Below, in pieces: positions 1 to 6,638 of a DNA stretch of 12,623 nucleotides (its first letter is position 1; every line of letters begins with the position of its first letter). The DNA comes from Xanthobacteraceae bacterium. GTDB lineage: Bacteria; Pseudomonadota; Alphaproteobacteria; Rhizobiales; Xanthobacteraceae. The stretch lies in assembly GCA_030037185.1 (NCBI GenBank), contig JASHRR010000948.1, forward strand, positions 1 through 12,623, given 5' to 3'. The position numbers and the translations under genes were made by a program. The notes below the pieces were generated by a model. The model saw nothing but the letters and a program-made list of their open reading frames with translations. It made no database searches and was not told the DNA's origin.

Positions 1-113
1 CCTCGGCTGCACGCGGCCTGGCCGAGCCAGCGCAGGCCGAGGAGAAGAAAAAACACGAGGACCCGTCCGCGTGCCTGAGCGCATCTGAAGCTCTCAGGGC
101 CCGTTTGCGCGGC

Positions 114-1515
114 TCAAGGCCGTGCGTGGTAATTTGGCGGCGGAACGTCCCCTGACAACGGCACGACCTCGGCCACCGTCGCGGGCCGCGAGCACCAGTC
201 GGCCCACTTGCTCATGAGGCGGCGGCGCTTCTCGATCATTTCGGTGCGGCGGTACGCTTCCTCGACCTTGCTATCGAGCGCATGCGCCAAGGCCACATCG
301 ACGAGATCGCGCGGGAATGCCTCGACGAGTTCGCCGCGCTTTGCGGCCTCGACGATCTCTGCCGGAGATGGCGTCCAATCCGTGGCCCAATCCTTGAAAG
401 TCGATCGGAAGCCATGCGGGACGACATCCCTGCCCTCTGGGTCCGTCCACCTCGGCAAGCCGGCAACCTCGCGCTCGCAGTTCATGCGGCGGATCAGTTC
501 CAGCATCGCCATGTTGGAGAGCGGCCGGCCGGGCTTGGCACCGGGGAATACATACCGCTGCGGGGCCAGGCGCCCCTCACCCAGAACTGCACGCGCATGG
601 CTGATCGCCTCGCCGATAATCGAGAGCCCCGGCTCGCTCAACGGTACGCGATGAGTGCGACCGCCCTTCATACGTTCGGCGGGGATCGACCATAGCTTCG
701 CGGCGAGGTCGACTTCGCGCCATCGCATGCCGAACACTTCGTCGGCGCGTGCAGCGGTCAGCACAGCAAACCTCAGCGCTCGCGCGGCTGTGCCGCCGCG
801 CTTGGACAGGTCGAGCATGAACTCGCCCATTCGGACGTACGGCAGAGCGGGATGATGCTCGACCTTCGCTACCTTGGACTTGGCCGGCAGCAAGTGGTCG
901 AGATGACCCTTCCACATTGCCGGGTTCGGTCCGCCCCGGTAGCCGCGCACTCTGGCTCAGTCGAGGATGCATTCGATCCGGCCTCTCACGCGCGACGCCG
1001 TTTCGGTCTTCGCGGTCCAGATCGGTTCCAGTGCCTTGAGCACGAGCCCTGTGTCGACCGTGTCGACCGGCAGATGACCGAACACTGGGCTGACATAGGC
1101 CGCGAGCGTTGCGCTCCATTGCTGGCGATGTACGGCGCTGCGCCAGCCAGCCTCATGGGAGGCGATGTAGGCGTCGCGGCATTCGTCGAACGTCATTGCC
1201 AGTTTCCGCTACCGCCTTGGATGTCCGCTCTGCATCGCGCTGCTCGATTGGATCGAGCCCGGGTGGGAGCTGCTCGCGGCACTGCTTGGCCGCAGCGCGG
1301 GCATCGGCCAGCGTCACGGTGTCGAGCGGTCCGATGCCGAGCTGGCGATCCTTCCCGGTGCCGCGATGCGCATAGCGGAACAGCCAGTAGCGATTGAGGA
1401 CAGGAACTCTGTCCTCGCCCTGCTTGCCTTGGGTCACCCGGAGATAAAGGCCGCCGCCGTCTGGATGCATGCCGGCCTTGGCGGTGCGCACCTTGCGATC
1501 CGAGAGCCGGTTAAT
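114..1515 (-). pseudogene. P4-type tyrosine integrase, broken by a frameshift and an in-frame TGA
   Basis: Tyrosine recombinases of this type integrate genomic islands at tRNA 3' ends. Three collinear pieces are visible. The N-terminal DUF4102-like domain (about 1515-1200) carries HPDGGGLYLRV. The core-binding domain (1196-960) begins MTFDECRDAYIASHEAGW. The catalytic domain (956-114) keeps LTAARADEV (Arg), MKGGRTHRVPL (Lys), HGFRSTF (His-x-x-Arg), LAHAL (His) and EAYRRTE (Tyr nucleophile). Pieces one and two are in different frames, with an indel near 1200. Pieces two and three are in the same frame, separated only by TGA at 957-959 where relatives usually have Trp (ILD-stop-ARVRGYRGGPNP). 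No ATG precedes the N-terminal motif: an ATT codon at 1513-1515 follows a stop, and GTG at 1491 would cut off the first conserved residues. The gene reads away from tRNA-Ser, the usual island arrangement. Family call is firm; inactivity is inferred. Confidence 0.9.
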
Positions 1516-1555
1516 TTAATAGGGGCCATGTTCCGCAAAGGGAAAAGAGAGGGGC

Positions 1556-1593
1556 GGAAGTGCAGGAAGTCACCTTGTGGCGGGCACTTCCTG
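1556..1593. repeat. Nested inverted repeats between integrase and tRNA-Ser
   Basis: GGAAGTGC (1556-1563) pairs with GCACTTCC (1584-1591), and the overlapping CAGGAAGT (1563-1570) pairs with ACTTCCTG (1586-1593). This leaves GGAAGT twice in direct orientation and once inverted within 38 bases. The position, between the integrase 5' end and the tRNA attachment site, is where integrase or excisionase arm-type sites normally lie. The repeats are seen directly; the arm-site role is a guess. Confidence 0.4.
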
Positions 1594-1648
1594 AACTACT
1601 GCGAAGGAAAGCGAAGAAGGGCGATGAGAGGAGGAAATGGGCTCCGAG

Positions 1649-1738
1649 CGGAGACGGAGGGATTCGAACCCTCGATACGCCTTTAGGACGTATAACGGTT
1701 TAGCAAACCGCCGCCTTCAGCCACTCGGCCACGTCTCC
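1649..1738 (-). tRNA. tRNA-Ser(GCU)
   Basis: On the minus strand a 90-nt type II tRNA folds. The 7-bp acceptor stem GGAGACG/CGTCTCC (1738-1732 with 1656-1650) is perfect, the discriminator is G at 1649, and the T arm carries GGTTCGAATCC. The anticodon loop TTGCTAA sits on stem GCGGT/ACCGT (with one G-T pair) and gives anticodon GCU, which reads AGC/AGU. A long variable arm, typical of tRNA-Ser, follows. CCA is not encoded: the bases after the discriminator are CTC. The 3' end faces the integrase, so it is the probable attachment site. It looks fully functional. Confidence 0.96.
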
Positions 1739-1752
1739 TCACAGCGAAAACC

Positions 1753-1779
1753 CTTATAAAATCAATACTTGTCTGTCAA
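1753..1779 (-). promoter_or_regulatory. Probable promoter of tRNA-Ser
   Basis: On the minus strand a consensus -35 box TTGACA (1779-1774) lies 15 bases from TATAAG (1758-1753), which ends 15 bases before the mature tRNA 5' end. The spacer is short, but the match and position fit a stable-RNA promoter. Confidence 0.5.
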
Positions 1780-1819
1780 TCCGGACGAGAACAAAACGGC
1801 GCCAGAAACGCCCCAAACG

Positions 1820-1854
1820 CCCCAAATGACGGTTTGGGGGCCACAAAAGTGGCC
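1820..1854. repeat. Two abutting perfect hairpins
   Basis: CCCCAAA (1820-1826) with TTTGGGG (1833-1839) forms a 7-bp stem around TGACGG. GGCCAC (1839-1844) with GTGGCC (1849-1854) forms a 6-bp stem around AAAA. They share the G at 1839 and are preceded by a 9-bp tandem repeat ACGCCCCAA (1808-1825). A candidate ATG at 1826 sits inside the first hairpin. No uridine tract follows on either strand, so neither looks like a simple terminator. Confidence 0.5.
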
Positions 1855-2643
1855 ACACTCATCCACTCACCAAGAACAGGCCGCCTCGGCGCCAGAACGC
1901 CGGGACGGCCCCAACCCACGCCACATGGAGTGCGCCCACATGGCACGGGAGCTAGCGCTTATATCACAACCCGAACCGCTCAGTGAGGAGGCGGCGTTGG
2001 CGACCCTGACAGCCGCCGGCCGCACTGTCACCGGGTTCGCCCGGCAATTGGGGGTGGGAGCGCACCCCCGCCGCGCCCTCAAGCGATGGGAGGCCGCCGG
2101 CCACATCACCCGATTGACCGACGACGCGGGCCGATTGGTGATCCTCGCCAACACCATCGAGCCGACCGCCCCCCTCCCCTCCCCCCTGCCCGGCTGGTCG
2201 AGCCGATCGACCTGGTGCCGCCCTCAGCGCCGCCCACAGTTACGCTCACCCGCGCCCGCGCTAGCGCCCACCGCCTCGCTGCCATCGCCGTGATGCTGCT
2301 CGCCGGCGCGATCGCAATCTGCGGGCTCAAGGTGAATGCCTGGTAAGTATGACGCTCGGCCGCACCGTCGATGCCGCCCTACTCGCCGCCCTCTCGATCG
2401 TCGGTCGCCTGGTGGCGCTCACCATGCCGGCGGCCGTCGGTCACGATGGTGCCCGCCCTGCTCGCCGAGGTCGGGTTCGCGGGCGTCAACATCGCCGACA
2501 CCATTGCCGGCCGCGGCAAGGCTGCCAGCCCGGCCGCGGTGCTCACCGCCACGGTTGGGCGGCTCGCCGGCGAGCGCGGCGAGATCCACGAGGCGCGGGC
2601 GGTTGCGGCGATCGACGCCGAGATCCAGGCTGCCCAGCCGTAG
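1826..2643 (+). pseudogene. Frameshifted membrane protein of unknown function
   Basis: Protein-like stretches follow each other in changing frames. The N-terminal part (to about 2160) contains MARELALISQPEP, LATLTAAGRTVTGFARQLG and RALKRWEAAGHITRL, which reads like a winged-helix or helix-turn-helix DNA-binding segment. A second frame (about 2195-2343) gives a hydrophobic segment, LAAIAVMLLAGAIAICGLKV. A third (from 2349) gives TLGRTVDAALLAALSIVG, a second likely membrane segment. A fourth ends at TAG 2641-2643 with GFAGVNIADTIAGRGKAAS and a charged, Ala-rich tail. Joined, the gene would make a protein of roughly 230-270 residues with two or more membrane segments and a soluble N-terminus. 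I recall similar hypothetical proteins in Bradyrhizobium-type genomes but cannot name the family. The start is uncertain: ATG at 1826, 1925 or 1940 share the frame, and the frame is open back to 1769. Confidence 0.55.
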
Positions 2644-2929
2644 CGTCGGCTATGTGGACGCGCACCGGGGCGTGCACGGAGGCTTTGAGGACGATCGCCC
2701 ATCTTCACGACCTGCGGAGGCGAATGGTCAGGCGCGCGACGAGGGCAACATCTATTCCCTGATGCGCGGGGCGAAAGACTTCCTCGAAACGTTCGACGGC
2801 CTGCTGCACAAGGGCGGGAGCCCTTCGGCTCGGCAGGTCGCGTTCCCAACCGCTCCGGTATCGGTCGAGTACAGTAAATATAGGGGTCGGAAGCATCGAT
2901 TGGTTTCGATGCCCCCTCCCTCCGAACTC
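2644..2929. other. No recognisable gene; one hairpin
   Basis: Both strands have short open frames here (one on the minus strand runs 2705-2896), but none resembles a family I know. The region lies between two broken genes and may be remnant coding sequence. A 7-bp inverted repeat, GCATCGA (2893-2899) with TCGATGC (2906-2912), sits just past the end of PEP-mutase homology at about 2930. It has no T-tract and may mark the breakpoint or be incidental. Confidence 0.5.
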
Positions 2930-3325
2930 GACACCACGAAATCCGGCTCCCGGCGCGCGTCGACCGCCGCCTTGATCTTCTGGACCATGTCATCCACTGG
3001 GATGACGTCGCGACCAGGCAGGTGCCCGCAGCGCTTGGGGAAGGTCTGGTCCTCGATATGCAAAGCCGCAGCGCTGGCCCTTTCGTATTCGCGGACCATT
3101 CGCCGCACGTTGAGCGAATTACCATAGCCTCGTGTCGCCGTCGGCAATCAGCGGCAAGTCCACGATGTCCGTGAGCGCGGCGACGCGATCCGCCATCTGG
3201 GTAGCTAGAGGGCCTAAAAGCCGAGGGCACTGATTAGCGGCACCGGTTCCGTCATACGCCCCCGGTGCCACGAGGATCTTTGGATCGGCCAGCAAACGGC
3301 GCAGACGAGTCGTTCGCTTGCTCAT
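2930..3325 (-). pseudogene. PEP mutase/isocitrate lyase-family enzyme, truncated and internally deleted
   Basis: Members of this superfamily (methylisocitrate lyase, oxaloacetate decarboxylase, PEP mutase) cleave or form C-C or C-P bonds in small carboxylates in an Mg-dependent TIM barrel. The start is ATG at 3325 behind GGAGG, then SKRTTRLRRLL and ILVAPGAYDG. About 30 residues expected after GAYDG, usually including a TGAG-like loop, are missing and replaced by an unrelated stretch of about 18. Homology resumes at MADRVAALTDIVDLPLIADGDT, shifts frame near 3120-3147, and continues with GYGNSLNVRRMVREYERA, HIEDQTFPKRCGH and VDDMVQKIKAAVDAR. It stops after DFVV at about 2930, where relatives continue with an ARTDA-like motif, so the C-terminal half is lost. 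Three independent lesions make this a clear pseudogene; the exact substrate cannot be told. Confidence 0.8.
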
Positions 3326-3579
3326 CGCGCGAGTTCCTCCGACAACGTTGAGGCAATGCGCGAGACACTCGAAACGTTCCTCGCCTATGCCGGGGGACAC
3401 ACTTGCCCCGCATCAGGTGGTAAGGCGGTCGTCAATTTAATGCCGCTACTAAGCGAAAAAAAAACGGGTTGAAAGCAAAAGCTCATTCGACAAACATTTC
3501 GGCGCGACATGAAACGGGCATGGAGTTTACTTTCGCAATACGTGAGAAAAGCGATCACTTAAATCCGCGTTACGCCTTC
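3326..3579. other. Intergenic, no gene seen
   Basis: This contains the leader of the PEP-mutase pseudogene (GGAGG at about 3335-3339) and an AT-richer stretch with an A9 run near 3460. On the minus strand TTGACG near 3430 could be a -35 element, but I see no convincing -10 partner. No RNA gene or repeat was found. Confidence 0.5.
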
Positions 3580-3989
3580 CTGACGTCACCGGCGTCTACA
3601 CCAGTCGTTCGTGGCGCGCGGGCGGGGCTGTGACGAGCAGTTTCTTGTCGGTCACACGTCGAGCATGCGGGTCTCGAATGGGGCGATGCCAATCGCATTT
3701 CCACCGAGGCGCTCCGCTCCCGAGGTCGTTGTGTAAGTCACGCCCACCGTCTGCAACAGTGCCCGGCCGGAGTTGTCGAGGTTGTCGAAGTGATGATCGT
3801 GGCTCAAAAGCAGCGCGTCGAGTGTGCCGACTTGCTCGACCGATACGGCAGGCCCCTCGGTCTTAACGTGTTTCACCGGACTGTGAGGCTTTGATAGTGA
3901 CCCGGCGGATCGAAGGTCGGGTCGGTGAGAATACGCATACCTTCATATTTCGATAAGGACGGTCGGACCACCGAAGAGGGTCAGCTTGA
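3580..3989 (-). pseudogene. UlaG-like metallo-beta-lactamase-fold hydrolase, multiply frameshifted and IS-interrupted at its 5' end
   Basis: Related proteins are metal-dependent lactonases or hydrolases of the MBL superfamily. From right to left the pieces are KLTLFGGPTVLIEI (about 3988-3947), MRILTDPTFDPPG (frame 2), then VEQVGTLDALLLSHDHHFDNLDNSGRALL with GAERLGGNAIGIAPFETR (frame 3, to TGA at 3652). The metal motif is SHDHHFDNLD. Beyond 3652 another frame gives KKLLVTAPPARH (about 3648-3610), matching the next conserved His block, then a stop and fading similarity. At least three frameshifts are needed and the C-terminal third is missing. The ISAs1-derived element at 3990-4546 is inserted in the first codons. 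Across the insertion, the sequence right of the element reads AACATCAAGCTGAC, so an ATC stands where a start ATG would be expected. Confidence 0.8.
3980..3989. repeat. Left 10-bp target-site duplication of the ISAs1 element
   Basis: GTCAGCTTGA lies immediately left of the left inverted repeat and is repeated exactly at 4547-4556. Direct duplications of about 8-10 bp are usual for the ISAs1 family. Confidence 0.9.
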
Positions 3990-4546
3990 CAGGGTAATCG
4001 GGCGAAGGAGTTCGTGGCCGAGCAGAAGGCAAACGGCTTCAAGGACACCAAGATCTCCCGGCATAAAACTGTCGACGCCGATCACGGCCGCATCGAGACC
4101 AGAACCTACACGGTCATCCACGATGTGGCTTGGCTGCAGGATAACCATGAGTGGCCGGGACTGAAATCCGTCGTCATGGTCGAGAGCGAGCGCGAAATCC
4201 CTGCAACAGCCAAAGACCCCGCTAAAATCGAGCGCGAAACGCGTTTCTACATCACTTCATTGGTCTGGCTCCCTGCCAGGTCGCGCCAGCCATCCGGGGC
4301 CATTGGATGATCGAGAACGGGCTTCATTGGGTGATGGATATGATGTTCCGTGACGACGAATGCCGCGTCCGCACCGATAACGCGCCCGCGAACTTCACCA
4401 CGATTAAGCACATGGCCCTGAACCTGATCCGACTAAAATCGTCCGGCAACAAAGATTCCTTGCGCGTCCGCCGCAAGGTCGCCACTTGGGATGACGATTA
4501 CCTGGCAAGTCTCGTTGGGGGTTGATTTTTTCACCCGATTCCCCTG
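3990..4546 (+). mobile_element. 557-bp ISAs1-family deletion derivative (MITE-like)
   Basis: The left terminal repeat CAGGGTAATCGGGCGAA (3990-4006) and the right terminal repeat, read on the minus strand as CAGGGGAATCGGGTGAA (4546-4530), agree at 15 of 17 positions. Perfect 10-bp direct repeats flank them. Inside, the left end is joined almost directly to the second half of an ISAs1-type transposase, so roughly the first half of the element is gone. Both ends being intact means the copy could be moved by a full-length ISAs1 relative elsewhere in the genome, if one exists. Whether it jumped in this shortened form or shrank after insertion cannot be told from one copy. Confidence 0.9.
3993..4525 (+). 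pseudogene. ISAs1-family transposase, C-terminal half with a frameshift
   Basis: ISAs1 transposases are DDE enzymes of about 370 residues. This remnant opens directly after the left inverted repeat with GNRAKEFVAEQKANGFKDT, then HGRIETRTYTVIHDVAWLQ, WPGLKSVVMVESEREI and ERETRFYITSLV. An indel near 4264 shifts the frame. The second frame carries APAIRGHWMIENGLHWVMD, which holds the last catalytic acid (Glu of WMIENGLHW), then FRDDECRVRTDNAPANFTT, KHMALNLIRLKSS and DDDYLASLVGG, with TGA at 4523-4525. The two N-terminal catalytic Asp regions are absent, so no activity is possible. Confidence 0.92.
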
Positions 4547-4556
4547 GTCAGCTTGA
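4547..4556. repeat. Right 10-bp target-site duplication of the ISAs1 element
   Basis: GTCAGCTTGA, identical to 3980-3989, abuts the right inverted repeat. Confidence 0.9.
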
Positions 4557-4860
4557 TGTTCGAGGAGTCTCACGGAAAAATCCTTTGTGTCTGCGGCCGC
4601 AAACCACATAAGGCCCGTGCATTCCGGTCGCGCGATGAGGGGTCGGTTTCGCTGACCGACATAGGACAGCAGAGCCCGTCGTTCCCGCAGGTTGATCACC
4701 ACAATCTCCCGAGCAGAGATCGTCCGCGAATCGGAAGCCGCCGACAAACCGGCGACTGTTTCCAAAGGGCAGCGCCTACCAGAAGGATCTAGCCAGCGAA
4801 GCTGGCCGCTCCAATGTCAACCAAGCTGGACCGGGGCGGGAGGCCGCTGGTGCGCTTTTC
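4557..4860. other. No recognisable gene between the IS element and the ligase fragment
   Basis: A minus-strand frame stays open through 4433-4765 but most of it shows no recognisable motif, and its left part only reads backwards through the transposase. A plus-strand frame (4553-4792) is equally uninformative. Upstream ligase sequence may extend into the right part (KLDRGG near 4825), but similarity is too weak to call. The left part was probably the 5' leader of the UlaG-like gene before the IS insertion. Confidence 0.45.
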
Positions 4861-5060
4861 CTCGCCAGCCGCCTTAACGAACACATTGCCGAAGATGCCT
4901 TACCGTGTTCGTCCGCGCATGTCGGCTCGGCGCCGAGGGCATCCTGTCGAAGAAGGTCGACGGCGGCTACCTGTCTGGCCCGTGCTGCGTTTGGATCAAG
5001 GTCCGCAATCCCGCGAGCGTCGCCGTGCAGCGAGAGCGCAGCGAGATTTGGAACAAGTGA
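4861..5060 (+). pseudogene. LigD-like ATP-dependent DNA ligase, C-terminal fragment
   Basis: ATP-dependent DNA ligases of the LigD type seal nicks and act in bacterial end joining. The piece starts near LASRLNEHIAED (4861-4896), changes frame near 4895-4900, and continues TVFVRACRLGAEGILSKK, then DGGYLSGP, VWIKVRNP and a basic tail ending at TGA 5058-5060. The GAEGILSKK block and the WIKVRNP block correspond to ligase motifs IV and V, whose lysines line the active site. The nucleotidyl-accepting KxDG motif and everything N-terminal are missing, so this is a remnant of under 70 codons. It converges on the ProQ-like gene with 20 bases between the stops. Confidence 0.75.
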
Positions 5061-5080
5061 TCTTTCACCGTTCCCATGGC

Positions 5081-5631
5081 CTACGACGTGCTTGGCCATG
5101 CGGACGCGCGTGGGGGGAACGCACCGGCCTCCTGACGCGCCCGCCGCTCGAGCGCCGCGCGCTTGAGGTCAGCGAGCCCGAGACGGGCGCTACCAGGCGG
5201 GGTCGTTTGGGCAGGGAGCGGCAGGATGGTGACCTTGCCGTTGAGCATAGAAGTAGGCGTAGCGGCCTTCCTGACAGCCGCTTTGCTCTCGGCTTCGGTC
5301 TTGGCCGTCGGGGCCTCGGCTAACTGGCGCGCCTTGATTCGAGCGACCATCCTGCTAGCCCGGCAACGCTGCTGCCTCGACACCTCCCCCGCGACTTTAC
5401 CTTCAAGGTCGAAACGAGCGCCGCCGGCCGCGAGGCATTTCTGATACTTCAAGCGATCGACGTATTGCTTCAATGCGGCATTGACCTCCCGCGCTCCGAC
5501 ACGCCACGCGCCACCAATTCATCGCCAATGCCGACCTTTAACGGCCGGTGTGTCCGCCATGGTTCGGCGGCGAAGGCAGCCGGGAACAATGCAGCGAGCG
5601 CCGCGATGTTGTTATCTGATTTCGTGGTCAT
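5081..5631 (-). pseudogene. ProQ/FinO-domain RNA-binding protein with a single frameshift
   Basis: ProQ/FinO proteins bind structured RNAs and act as small-RNA chaperones. The start is ATG at 5631 with an AAGGGG ribosome-binding site about 7 bases before it. The first frame gives NIAALAALFPAAFAAEP, WRTHRPLKVGIGDELVA and RGVSER. At about 5497 one base seems to be missing; the next frame reads REVNAALKQYVDRLKYQ, KCLAAGGARFDLEGKVAGEV and a basic Ala/Arg-rich tail containing MLNGKVTILPLP and LGLADLKRAALERRARQ, to TGA at 5081. With one base restored the gene would encode about 183 residues with a complete ProQ/FinO domain and C-terminal extension. Because it has one lesion only, a sequencing error or very recent inactivation is possible. 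Confidence 0.82.
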
Positions 5632-5906
5632 TTTCACTGCCCCTTGGTTTGCGTCAATCAATTGCCGACGTGATCATGGCGTCACTCGGCACGTTGTTCG
5701 ATCACCCTCAAATTATCTGCCCCGCATTCAATATCGCCGAACTTGGTAAATGAATTGGTCCGTGCGACTCTGGCTTTCTTCCGGCCGCGGGCCGATGGCG
5801 GTCAAAGGGTATTCCGCTCGCCGCTTGCCAATGCTTACAAAGGCCGTCGGATTAAAAAACTTCCGGCGGCTCCTAAACGCCAACCGGTAGCGCGTTCCAA
5901 AATAAG
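5632..5906. other. Intergenic, nothing recognised
   Basis: This is the leader of the ProQ-like gene and a stretch downstream of the small membrane-protein gene. Short open frames exist on both strands but none shows family motifs or a credible ribosome-binding site. Confidence 0.5.
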
Positions 5907-6137
5907 TCAGTGAGCGTCCGCGTTTTGATAGGCGTTGAAGGCGAAGACCGCGGTGAAGGTGATGGCAAAGCGCCTCGCGTCGAGACCGAGAGCTTTTGCG
6001 CCTGGGGCGTGCACTGCCAGAAGTGCCAACTAGGTGACGATGAGAGCACCGGGCCCGCCGAGCAGCGCAAAGGTCTTTGAAAACGGGCCAAGCGCCAGCC
6101 CAGGATCGATCCAAACCGATGTGCTGACGACCCACAT
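5907..6137 (-). pseudogene. Small membrane protein (76 codons) with one internal TAG
   Basis: The start ATG at 6137 has GGGAG eight bases upstream. The frame reads MWVVSTSVWIDPGLALGPF, SKTFALLGGPGALIVT, TAG at 6030-6032, then LALLAVHAPGAKALGLDARR and FAITFTAVFAFNAYQNADAH, to TGA at 5907. Residues run smoothly through the TAG: a Trp codon there would complete a hydrophobic segment (ALIVT-W-LALLAV), so the simplest reading is a TGG to TAG change. Two hydrophobic stretches with a short basic turn (LDARR) suggest a two-helix inner-membrane protein. I do not recognise a named family. No frameshift is present. Confidence 0.5.
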
Positions 6138-6574
6138 TTATCGACTCCCGCTTACGCTTACGCGAGTTGCATGTCTGCATTCATGGCACGGCAGCCCCTC
6201 TTCTTCGCCGCGCTGAGTGGTCAACCCCCCTTGCCTGTAAGGGTCGCACCTTCAGACGCGAGGGGTTAACGGCGAAAGCCCGCGCCGAGCGGCAATAGTA
6301 TTGCCATGCAACGCTGGCTCTTAGTTTCCGATGATTCCAATGTGGAGCCCTTGAGCGCTATGCGGCACTCGCCGCATCCACTTATATACGGTGGCGGCGG
6401 AAGCCCCTTTGTACCGAGGTTCCTGTCGCAACGGTGCGAGGGCATAAGCCTCCAAGGAGCATGGGACCTTCTATCTGGAGCGGCGTACTTCAGAATGGCG
6501 CCGTCTGGCACGAGACCGCTCTCGAGATAGCGCAATGTGCGATTCATGTGTGCAAAAAAGGGGCAAACCGCATC
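6138..6574. other. Gene-poor stretch, nothing firmly recognised
   Basis: This lies between the small membrane gene and the terminator of the MBL hydrolase. Open frames on both strands overlap without family motifs. A minus-strand segment near 6390-6430 (GASAATVYKWMRRV) looks superficially like a helix-turn-helix recognition helix, but it has no start, no continuation and a stop soon after, so it may be a remnant at best. Confidence 0.4.
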
Positions 6575-6612
6575 CAAAGAAAATCGCCGGGCACCGAAGC
6601 GGCCCCGGCGAT
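6575..6612 (-). terminator. Rho-independent terminator of the MBL hydrolase gene
   Basis: On the minus strand a perfect 9-bp stem ATCGCCGGG/CCCGGCGAT (6612-6604 with 6591-6583) with a 12-base loop runs straight into a T-rich tract, TTTTCTTT, counting the terminal T of the stem (6584-6577). It starts 27 bases after the stop codon at 6639-6641. Confidence 0.85.
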
Positions 6613-6638
6613 CCTCGTTCCAGCGCTGATGGGTATCG

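Noticed and set aside
1..113. Possible gene or terminator downstream of the integrase
   Set aside because: The short stretch has no convincing hairpin with a T-tract and no recognisable coding motif.
852..1397. Plus-strand open frame of 181 codons
   Set aside because: It lies opposite the integrase, which has clear domain motifs on the minus strand; the plus-strand translation has none and is a GC-rich shadow.
1649..1675. Second copy of the tRNA-Ser 3' end as the other attachment site
   Set aside because: I looked for a repeat of this segment elsewhere in the window and saw none; it is expected left of the window.
2379..3230. Minus-strand open frame of 283 codons
   Set aside because: Its translation is Arg/Pro/Ser-rich without motifs and crosses both the membrane-protein remnant and the PEP-mutase remnant in a non-coding frame.
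957..6032. Stop-codon reassignment or readthrough (TGA and TAG at expected Trp positions)
   Set aside because: Two different stop codons are involved, TGA and TAG both terminate other genes in the window normally, and neighbouring genes show ordinary decay.
6383..6430. Helix-turn-helix-like segment GASAATVYKWMRRV on the minus strand
   Set aside because: There is no start, the frame closes shortly after, and flanking residues do not extend the fold; too short to call a gene or remnant.
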